From the NCBI RefSeq assembly GCF_018294505.1, contig NC_057814.1, forward strand, positions 299,994,935 to 300,058,934: DNA of 64,000 nt, given 5' to 3'. The notes under the pieces are model-generated. The model was given only the letters and a program-made list of their open reading frames with translations. It had not been told where the DNA came from and made no database searches. This document shows positions 56,088 through 64,000 of this stretch, one piece after another; within the stretch, counting starts at the first letter, position 1; each line of letters begins with the position of its first letter. A program made the translations under genes and the position numbers. This DNA is from Triticum aestivum. Its lineage: Eukaryota > Streptophyta > Magnoliopsida > Poales > Poaceae.

Positions 56088-56981
56088 TGTCGGATCACGG
56101 GTTCTGGCAAAACCCTTAAGGTTCGAACTCTGGGGTGCGCGGGACGTTCTTTCCCCCCTACCGATCCACGCCCTAGCTTGCAAAGATCTCGCGGATGAAC
56201 TCGACGAACTCACAACCCAAAAGACACAAATTTATACTGGTTCGGGCCACCGTTGTGGTGTAATACCCTACTCGAGTGTGGTGGTGGTGGGTTGCCTCTT
56301 GGGCTGATGATAACAGTACAAGGGGAAGAATAGCCACCCGAGGGTGAGGTGTTCTTGTGCTTGGTGAGCGACTAAGGGTTGGCTCAAGATCAGATGCCCA
56401 CTACTGTGTTGGCTAGTTCTACTTATATAGGCCCTGGTCCTCTTCCCAAATATTGAGCGGGCAGGGAGCCAACAACGGCCAATTTGAAAGGGGACAGCTA
56501 GTACAGCTTATCCTGACAAAAGTAGTCTTCGCCTGCAAAAGGCTCTGGTGGTGACGCCGCCTTGGGGTCCAGGGTGACCTCCGTCTTGCCGTCCTACTGG
56601 TCTTGGTCTCGTTGCACCGATATGGAAACCTTTGCTTGACGCCTTGGTACTCTGCGCCTGCGCTTGCTCCCTTAGCGCCAAAGGGGAAACAAGGACACTG
56701 CGCGCTAGCGCCCGCCTGGTCTCGATCGTCATGGCTCATGTCACGACAACCTCGGGAGGTTTGCCCTGCCTTGATCTCTCCGCTCCTCGCGAGGCAACCT
56801 GGTGAGGCCGCTCCTGAGGAGGTCTTGTGTCGTCCGCCTCGTGAGGCTTGGCCCCTCACGAGGGTCTTGAATGCCTTGTTGATGAAGATGGGCCGTACAG
56901 GCCTGCTAGCACAGCCACGCTGTGGGCCGCAGGCAGGCAAGCCTGGGGACCCCCGTTCCCAGAATGACGACAGTAGCCCCC
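56088..56981 (-). repeat. 3' LTR (56088-56972) and polypurine tract of element 4
   Basis: Minus strand: GGGGGCTAC tract (56981-56973), LTR start TGTCGTCATTCTGG, LTR end '...CCCGTGATCCGACA' at 56088; 885 bp with TGTCG/CGACA ends. TATATAAG lies at 56429-56422 (minus). Confidence 0.83.
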
Positions 56982-57265
56982 GGTCCCGAGGCGCGCTCGG
57001 GCTTGGCTTCGAGGCGAAGCCAAAGGTCATGTACGGAGCGCCGCGGGCCCCAAAAGCCTGCGGCCTTGGTCGACACGTGGCCGTTGATTGGACGTGGGCG
57101 TCTCCGCTTCCCCACGCTGCCTCGACAACTGCCTGACTTGACAAAAGGCCTGCGCAGACAGTGCTTGCCTTCATTGCTTCCCTTCGCCTTGCTCAGATCC
57201 CCTTTCTTGCGCCCTGCTTCCGAAATCCTCAGATCTGCTTCCATCCTCCACCGCATCAGCGACTG

Positions 57266-59812
57266 ATGGCGCCGCGTAAGGCCAAGCGTTCCTCGTCGCC
57301 GGCTTGGTATGAACCAGCTCTCGACGTACCCAATGTCTCGGAGAAGAGCCTCGCTGCCACGTGCTTGTTGACGGCGGGGGAGAGCAATAAGAGGGGAAAT
57401 ACGGAGCTCCGGGACGCCTCCGTCGTGCTGGAGCCCGAGGACAGCATGTTCTTCCCCTTCTTCACAAGCAGTATTGCTGCCGGGTTGGTTCCTCCCTTCT
57501 CTGACTTCTTCTATGAGGTCCTCGGCCATTACAGGCTGCAGGTGCTGCATCTTCATCCCAACTCCATCCTTCTCCTGTCCATCTTCGCCTACTATTGCGC
57601 GGCGTATCTGGGCGTGATGCCGTCCGTGGCTCTGCTGCGCCACTTCTTCCTCCTCCGTGTCAGCGAGGGCCATATCTCCGGGTGCGCCAATTTTATTGCA
57701 GACGGCAAGGCCAACTCGATCTCGAACACCGGGAAAAAGGTCGGCAAGCTCAGGGCCAAATGGGTCATGATGGGCGCCAAGTGCGTCCACCCGCGCTTGG
57801 CGCTGCCGACGGAGGCGCCCCAGTCCGACAAGGGGTGGTCTTGTGCTGAGCTCACCGATGAGCGGGCGTCATCGGTGCTGGCGCAGATGCAGGCCGACCT
57901 GAAGCCGGGCAACGCGAAGGCGGCGAAGGTGATAGGGGCCATGCTCCTGAGGGAATTTCTGATGCTGCGCGTCGCTCCTCTTCAGGCGCGTGCGCGCCCC
58001 ATGTGGAGGCTTGGAGATGAAGAAGATAAGATTCGCCTGAGCCCGAGGGCCCTACCTGATGATGAGTTGTCTGCAGTTTTGCGCCTCTTGGTCGGGGACA
58101 ACCAAGAGTACCCACCGAGCGCTTTCATTCCTTTGTTCCGCCGTACGGACTGGGATCATTTCATGGCCGCCCGGCCAACTTTTGACGCGCACGGGCTGGT
58201 GCCGCCCACGCCCTCTGGAGGCCCTGCGGTGCCGAAGCCAGTGGAGCTGTCTTCTGATGAGTCCCGTGGGGAGGAAGAAGAGGAGGTGGACTCGGAGGCG
58301 ACCCCCGAGGAAATGGGGGAGACTTCCCCCTTGAGCAAGGCCGACATCCTCCGCGCCCTGCCGGACGACTCCGACACCGACGCCCGCCAGGAGGAGGGGG
58401 ATCAGCCTGCCATCCCGACAATGGGCAGGTCGTCGCTGGTCTCTCGATATGCTGCCTCCGCCTTGACACCGCGTGGAGCTGCCTCCGGCCCCTCCGCTGC
58501 GCCGTCTTCTGCTCCCGGAACTCGTGTGCCCTCTCCTCCGGCTCTGAAGCTTTCGTGTTTTAGGCTCCCCAAGCGGAAGGTGGACTATGTCACGGTGGAT
58601 TAGTAAGTGCTTCGAGCTTCATCTTGTTCCTACTTGTACTTGTGATTTTCTGACGTTCACCCTTGGTTGATCAGGCCGATGCCTTCGGCGAAGAAAAGAA
58701 AGGAGCATACAGCGGCGGCGCCCCCCTCTGCGGAGAAAGGAGATGACAGCACTCGCGCCTCCCCAGCCCGGTCGCCCTCGCGAGGCCAAGAGGAGCATCG
58801 TCGGGAGGAGTTAGCCCACGTGGCCCCGCTGGCTCCGGAAGTGCCGGTGCCCGGCTCGGCTGATGAGGTCCCAAATGCTCTGGAGGCTTTGATCTCCCAG
58901 GTTCTGGTGACAACGCCGCCCCCTCCTCCTGCTGCGCCCCTGGCCCCAGGTTCTTCTGCTTCCTCTGCCGCTTTGGAGCGTGTTCTTTCGGAGATGGCCT
59001 AGCTGCGGAAGATCTCCTGGGCGCGGACCCGCGCCTGGTAGCCGGGCGCCTGGAGCTGGCCTCTGGCTGGCTTCACTCTGATTTGGCGGTTCGAGCGTCG
59101 CTGAGCCAGGCCGCGGCGGCCTCCGAGAAGGAGAAGCAGGCTGCCGCCAAAGCTGCGGCCGATCGCGAGGTGGCACTGAAGGACGCTGAGGCCGCCCGCG
59201 ACCGCTGTCGAGAGCTGGAGGGCGAGCTGAATAGTCTGCGACCAGCTCACAGGAGAAGTACGTAATCGCTGGGTGAAGGAGGAGGAGATGAAGGCCCGGG
59301 AGGACGCCATGATGGGCCGCGACGCCGACCTGGGAGAGCTGGCGAAGGCGCAGGCCGCAAAGCGCGGCCTGTTGGAGGAGTTGGAGCGGAAGGCGAAGAC
59401 GAAGGAAGCCGATCTTGACGCCAGGGCGAAGGTCCTGGCTGAAGACCGCATGGCCTTCTCGCTTCTTGAGAAGAGATCCAGCGTGGCGCTGAATTCACTG
59501 TATGAGAAGGGCTTGGAGAAGCCGCTGACCACCGACGAGGATGGCCCTGCTCAAATGCTTCCCCACTTGGTGAAGGCGCTCGAGGAAGTCGTGGAGGGCA
59601 TCGGTCCCATGGCTGAGGCAAAGGCTCGCGTCCTTTCTTCAGCTGCACTGAGGCGTGTCTTCAGCCATCTGTACCTTCGCGACCCCAGTGCCTGTCCTGA
59701 CGAGCTGCTGGAGCCTGTAGCTGATGAACACTGCACGGTTGCCGCCGCAGCCGTGAAAGGTCAAGTGGAGGACCTGCTGAAGAAGTTCCGCGGTTTCGTC
59801 CTCGCGCCTTGA
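57266..59812 (+). pseudogene. antisense PF04195-like gene of element 4
   Basis: Start ATG 57266 (MAPRKAKRSSS). The exon-1 domain has 'ELRDASVVLEPEDSMFFPFF', 'PPFSDFFYEVLGHYRLQVLH' and 'SVALLRHFFLLRVSEG' (57400-57670), then an acidic Ser-rich tail to a splice donor TA|GTAAGT at 58602. The acceptor TTGATCAG lies before 58675, and the join makes a TAG. Exon 2 is Lys-rich, then Pro/Ala-rich, with TAG 59000-59002. After a frame change near 59020 a coiled coil follows ('SEKEKQAAAKAAADREVALK', 59127-59186). The C-terminal part 59279-59812 has 'LPHLVKALEEVVEGIGPMAE' and 'ALRRVFSHLYLRDP', ending at TGA about 59810. Domain order is the same as in element 1. Confidence 0.7.
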
Positions 59813-61961
59813 CCGGCGATGCCACCGATCCTGCGGCTCCATCTGGCGGTGCAGGTGAAGGCGACGCTACCAAGGGAGGAGCGCCTTCCGCGGGTGATGG
59901 CGGTGCCTTGGGGTGACTTGCTTGCGGCTGCTTCCCTATTTTTATCCCTGCAACATGTAGCATGCCTCGTGGAGGCGTTTAAACTCGTGCTTGGTATTTG
60001 GGAGAATGATATGGCTTGTAATATTTGCTTTGAGATTTTGTGATTTTCTTCCTATTTGTTTTGTGTTCTGCGTCGGCAGAGCCCGGCCCCGCGCATACCT
60101 CAACCGCCGTTGGGCCGACCGGAGACCAGGATGGACCAAGGAGTGAGGGGCTACGTGACAAGTTAGGCTCATGAGTCGCGATGCTCAGGAGTCCCCCTTG
60201 ACGCGCAAACAACTTATAGGAAGAGTACGCGAGGATAGGTTAATGTTCTACGTCGGCAGAGCCCGGCCCCGCGCATACCTCAACCACCGTTGGGCCGACC
60301 GGAGACCAAGACGGACCAAGGAGTGAGGGGCTACGTGACCAGTTAGGCTCCTGAGTCGCGATGCTCAGGAGTCCCCCTGGACGTGCAAACAATCTCCATA
60401 CCTTTGCCCTCGCCGAGGCCCGGCTCGGGAGGGGCGCACGTCGACCAGGTCCGGGAGACCTGGTTGGGTGGCGTACGCTTGGGCGTGACCCGAGCGCAGC
60501 CCCCATGCCCCGCCCCCTCGCGCGACTCTCCTGAGGGGAGGCGTTGCGGTGAGGCCGGACACTGAGCTCTGGGGCTCCCTGAGGTTGGTACGGCTGTGAG
60601 GCCGCCCTCAGTTGTTTATCACCAGCGCGGAGCATAGTGCTTCCGCTTGTGCACGGGCATAGCCGCTCCTCGGCAGTGTCGATGGCCAGCGTGGAGCATG
60701 GTGCTTCCACTTGTGCGTGGGAGGGGGGCTCCCTCTGCGGAGAGCCCCCGGGGCGTGTACAACACAGCCCTGACACGTGGCTTGCACGGCAGGGCTAGAC
60801 GAGGTGTATCTGGGCACTCGTGAGCCAGCGGGGGACTCATGAGGCCCTACCTCAAGGCGGGTTGCGCCTGGTCTTGGTTCTTTTTCGTTGTGCTGGTCCT
60901 GCGAGGTGGTCAGACAACCTGTGCCGAACGAATCTCCTGAGGTTATCGCGTGAGAGGGTCAAGCACCAACGCTCCTAGGAGGTGACGTGAACGGAGCCGG
61001 CCCACCAGACACAGCTCAGCCACTGGATTTATCGACGCTGCAGGGACGGGCCCGAGCACAGACGTCGTGCTTATCCTACCCATGCGAAGGATCCTGAAGA
61101 AAGACGGCTGGCGCGCGGTTCCCATAGTGGGTGGCGATCGAGCAGGTAATAATCATAGGTAGATTAAGCATGGAAAGCATACTGGCTCAAGTAAAAGCAG
61201 GGAAGATACACGCCACTGGGTCAGGCCCGAGCGGCTTGGGGATGATGCAGCCTGAGGGGCGCCCCCAGCAAGGTAAGCTAAAGACATAAGAAAAAGGGAT
61301 ACATGACACAGGGCAGACCCACGTGGCCTGGGAATGATGCAGCCCGAGGGGCTCTCCCAGCTAAATAAACTTGGAAAATGTCACCTGGTTCTGTTGATGA
61401 AGGGATGCCGGAGTAGCTGAAGGTACGCGGTGGAGGGGTCGCTCCTCACGAGCCACTGGGGCCCTGAGCCTCGGGAGGCTCTGGGGGTCCAGGTGGTTCC
61501 TTGAGGACCGTCTCCATCTTCGCCAGGGCGGCGTGGTGCCTGGCATCCGGAGCAGCTAGGATGCGCCGCAAGTTGCGCCGATAAGCGGACGACACGCTCC
61601 ACGGTGGGCCCTCGCAGCGTCCCACGGGCGAAGGCCAGAAAAGCTCCTGAGAGGCGGCCCTATTGAGCCCTAGGACGTCGATGCAGACGTGCAACCCAAC
61701 ATCCTCGCCTGGAAGGGGAGCTGCGCTTTGCAAGCGGCGGTCGCCGCGCATGGTCCTTGCGTCTTGTAGTTCCTGAGCAGTCTTGGTGATGAACTCCTGA
61801 GCGGTGGGCACTCCTCGCCCTGTGTTCTCCTAAGGGAAACGTGCCGCAAAGCACGCCTCCCGGTGGTGCCCGAGCGCCTCCCTCATGATGTTGGAAAGGT
61901 CTGAGGCCCTCCAGAAGAGAGCCCCCAAGCCCTATCCGAGAAGGGTGCCGGGCACGCCTTC
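59813..61961. other. pol-less interval of element 4
   Basis: No RT, RNase H or integrase motif is seen on either strand. It holds a 180-bp tandem repeat (60065-60390), a shorter pair of about 37 bp ('CCAGCG(C/T)GGAGCATAGTG' near 60622 and 60687), and a pair 'GATGATGCAGCC(T/C)GAGGGGC' near 61232 and 61330. On the minus strand 61811-61446 is open with 'LHVCIDVLGLNRAASQELF' and 'LAAPDARHHAALAKMETVLK', which I do not recognise. Confidence 0.6.
60065..60390. repeat. 180-bp tandem repeat, about 1.8 copies
   Basis: The unit starting GTTCTGCGTCGGCAGAGCCC at 60065 recurs at 60245 with few differences, and the second copy fades near 60390. Period is 180 bp. Each copy contains an inner palindrome-like 'GAGTCGCGATGCTCAGGAGTC'. 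Confidence 0.85.
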
Positions 61962-62690
61962 CTATGCGACGGAGGGAGGCGCCCCTGGCGCGGACGCTGA
62001 TCCTGACGAGGTTCCAGCCGCGACGCCACCCTCCTGAGGTCCTGCACGGCGCAACTGCTTCTTCTTCTTGGGGGTGGCCTCAGGAGGGCACTCGCTCTTG
62101 CTGTCGGGGTCGTCGATTGCCGCAGCTTGAAAGGCGCGCTCAAGGGAGCACACCACATCTCTTTCTTCACATGGGACAGTGATGATTCCGCCGCATCCCG
62201 GCATCTTGAGGACATTGTAGCCGTGATGCGTCACCGCCATGAACTTGGCCAGGGCTGGATACCCGAGGATGGCATTGTACGGCAGGCGGATGTGCGCGAC
62301 GTCGAAGTCGACGAGTTCGGTGCGGTAGTTCTTGCATTCTCCGAAGGTGACAGGGAGGCGGACCTGCCTTATCGGTGTGGTGGAGCCGTCGGTCACCCCT
62401 GAGAAAGGCTTGGTAGGCTGAAGCTGGTCATATGGCACTTGGAGGTTGTCGAACGTGTCGACGGACAGGACGTTGAGCCCTGCGCCGCCATCGATGAGGG
62501 TCTTGGTGACTTGCATGTTGCTTATGGCTGGGGAGCAAAGCATCGGGAGGACGCCTGTGGTGGCCGCGCACTTGAGCGGATCCGCAGAACTGAAGGTGAT
62601 GGCACACTTGGACCACCTGAGCGGGCGTGTGGCCTCAAGCTTGGGGAGGACTGCATTCACTTCACGAGCAAAACTGTTTGAAGATATGCT
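61962..62690 (-). pseudogene. aspartic protease region of element 4
   Basis: Active-site motif 'KTLIDGGAGLNVLSVDTF' (about 62510-62455), where relatives usually have DGGSS. 'RTELVDFDVAHIRLPYNAIL' and 'GYPALAKFMAV' follow (62330-62240), then a Lys-rich tail and a stop at 61962. It sits in a different frame from gag, so a frameshift lies near 62690-62950. Nothing RT-like follows. Confidence 0.75.
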
Positions 62691-64000
62691 GCACGGCTGG
62701 GGCCTGAGCTCCACCCAAGATGCAGGCCATGGCACGCGGCTCCTGGAAGCCCCCAGCCCCCTCGTCCTGATGGTGGTCGTCATTCCTTCTTGGAGGTGGC
62801 TGCAGTGGAGGAAGGCCTGCGTTGCCCTGAGCACGATCCTCACGAGGCTTATCCCTCCAGGCACCCTCGCAAGGCTCATCTTGCCAGCGGTCCTCATGAG
62901 GCTGGTCGCGCCACTCCTGTTGCAGGTCACGGTCGTCCCAGCATCCGCCACCACGTCCTCCTCCTCGTCTGTAGCCCCGATCGTTGTGCTCGGGGCATCG
63001 ACCGAAGCGTCTTTCTCGAATGGCTCTGAGCTCTTGACAGTCGCCGGTGTTGTGGGTATGCAGGTTATGGAAGGCGCCGAACGGTCGGCTGCTCTTGGAT
63101 GACTCGGGCTGGTCTCTGCCGCGCTTGGTATCTGGTTCCCCCACGAGCACAGCTTCTCCCTTGCGCTTCACATCCTTAGCCTTGGCTTTCTCCTCCTCCG
63201 AGTCCGTAGCCGGGAACTCAAGGAGGGAGAGGCGCCCTTCCTCCGCTCTTGTGCACTTGGTCGCCAGGTTGAACAGCTCCAGGGATGTGCATAGTTCCTC
63301 GTGGATAGCGAGCTCCTCCTTCATCTTGACGTCGCGGATGCCATCAGAGAACGCAGAGATGATGGCCTCGTCCGTCACCTTGGGGATCTTGAAGCGGACG
63401 TTGTTGAAGTGCTGGATGTACTTTTGGAGGGTCTCTCCTGGTTGTTGCTTGACGCGGCGCAGGTCACCCGCGGCCGGCGGGCGGTCGCGAGTACCCTGGA
63501 AGTTGGCAACGAAATGGTTGCACATCTCGTCGCAGGAGGAGATCGAGCTTGGGGGCAGATTCATGAGCCAGGAGCAGGCGTCGTCCTTGAGCGCCATAGG
63601 GAATCGGTTCACTATGACTTTCTCGTCGCCGTTTGCCGCCACTATGCTCAGCTCGTAGAGCTGCAGGACCTCCGCGGGGTCGGGGGTGCCATCGTAGCGA
63701 GGAGGCAGATCTGGCTTGAACTTGCCCGGCCAGGTGATGCTACGTAGCTCAGGGGTGAAGGCGCGGCACCCGGCCGTGGTCACCGGGGCCCGTCTTGGAG
63801 GTGGAGCTTGGTCTTGGCGCCCGCGCGCCACTACGGCAGGTGGCACGGGGCCTTGCCGCAGCAAACGATCCTGGCGTGGTGGTGCGAGGAGCGGCGGAGC
63901 GTTCTCTTGCGGTCGAGGGACTTCTTGACAGCTTCTTTCTTCACGCACGGGCGCCGGACGCGGTGGATCATGCGCGGAGCCGCACGCCTTGGCGCCAGGG
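62662..64000 (-). CDS. gag: gag of element 4 (5' partial)
   Basis: The frame is open from the window edge. The Retrotrans_gag-like core lies at about 63680-63260: 'DDACSWLMNLPPSSISSCDE', 'CNHFVANFQGT', 'QQPGETLQKYIQHFNNVRFK' and 'AFSDGIRDVKMKEELA'. A Lys/Glu linker is followed by 'CQELRAIRERRFGRCPEHND' (about 63020-62970), in place of a canonical zinc knuckle, and an Arg/Asp-rich degenerate repeat 'WRDQPHEDRWQDEP' (about 62920-62840). No internal stop was found to 62662. Confidence 0.8.
   Translation of the reverse strand, partial: PGAKACGSAHDPPRPAPVREERSCQEVPRPQENAPPLLAPPRQDRLLRQGPVPPAVVARGRQDQAPPPRRAPVTTAGCRAFTPELRSITWPGKFKPDLPPRYDGTPDPAEVLQLYELSIVAANGDEKVIVNRFPMALKDDACSWLMNLPPSSISSCDEMCNHFVANFQGTRDRPPAAGDLRRVKQQPGETLQKYIQHFNNVRFKIPKVTDEAIISAFSDGIRDVKMKEELAIHEELCTSLELFNLATKCTRAEEGRLSLLEFPATDSEEEKAKAKDVKRKGEAVLVGEPDTKRGRDQPESSKSSRPFGAFHNLHTHNTGDCQELRAIRERRFGRCPEHNDRGYRRGGGRGGGCWDDRDLQQEWRDQPHEDRWQDEPCEGAWRDKPREDRAQGNAGLPPLQPPPRRNDDHHQDEGAGGFQEPRAMACILGGAQAPAVQHIFKQFCS

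Larger units (their letters stand above)
56088..64000 (-). mobile_element. Tat-type Gypsy element lacking pol (element 4), minus strand, 5' end outside window
   Basis: Minus-strand order: gag (right edge), protease, about 1.9 kb without pol domains, then an opposite-strand PF04195-like gene, polypurine tract and 3' LTR (56088-56972). Left target-site bases are ATCAT (56083-56087). RT, RNase H and integrase are not found between 59813 and 61961, so it would depend on another element for reverse transcription and integration. Confidence 0.75.

Noticed and set aside
62446..63102. Plus-strand open frame of 218 codons over gag/protease of element 4
   Set aside because: Shadow of gag/protease. The minus-strand frame has the recognisable motifs.

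Overview
The window is intergenic DNA of a large-genome grass. The Triticeae (wheat, Aegilops, barley relatives) fit best, judged by the retroelement types, the LTR signatures, the 'ATGGCGCACC' CACTA subterminal repeats and a Stowaway MITE. I found no intact host gene, rRNA, tRNA or CRISPR array. Almost all of it is transposable elements nested in one another. Three assembly gaps (runs of N) lie at 12278-12511, 15387-15651 and 31815-31824.

Left to right: (1) 1-11888 is a plus-strand Ty3/Gypsy element of the Tat/Retand type: gag-pol with five in-frame stops, then an opposite-strand multi-exon gene with a 'putative gypsy-type transposon' (PF04195-like) domain, then the 3' LTR. (2) 11889-19673 is the 3' end and very long LTR of a Tekay/Del-like Gypsy element. 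(3) 19674-22842 is the right part of a related LTR. (4) 22843-38208 is a retrotransposon coding for a 'putative plant transposon protein' (PF20167-like), with a 1.3-kb 3' LTR. It is split by a complete-looking CACTA transposon at 24309-35939 that carries two minus-strand genes: a TNP2-type transposase and a four-exon PTTA/Ulp1-like gene. (5) 38209-47143 is a second, more decayed Tat-type element with its own antisense gene. (6) 47144-48846 is the 5' end (LTR, primer site, gag start) of a minus-strand Athila-like element. (7) 48847-50500 is unassigned DNA with two exon-like pieces, a tandem repeat and a MITE. (8) about 50520-56087 is a minus-strand CRM-like chromovirus. Its gag is cut by (9) 56088-64000, a minus-strand Tat-type element that has gag and protease, no visible RT/RNase H/integrase, and again an antisense PF04195-like gene.

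The junctions at 11888, 19673, 22842, 38208 and 47143 are all right-hand LTR ends that pass directly into the interior of the next element. The simplest reading is a chain of nested insertions whose left halves lie outside the window.

The most notable signal is the gene on the strand opposite gag-pol, found in all three Tat-type elements at the same place. In the first element a seven-exon model can be drawn with consistent splice phases except for one nucleotide, and two of the three copies have a good TATA box on the right strand. None of the retroelement coding regions looks intact. The CACTA four-exon gene is the best preserved gene in the window.
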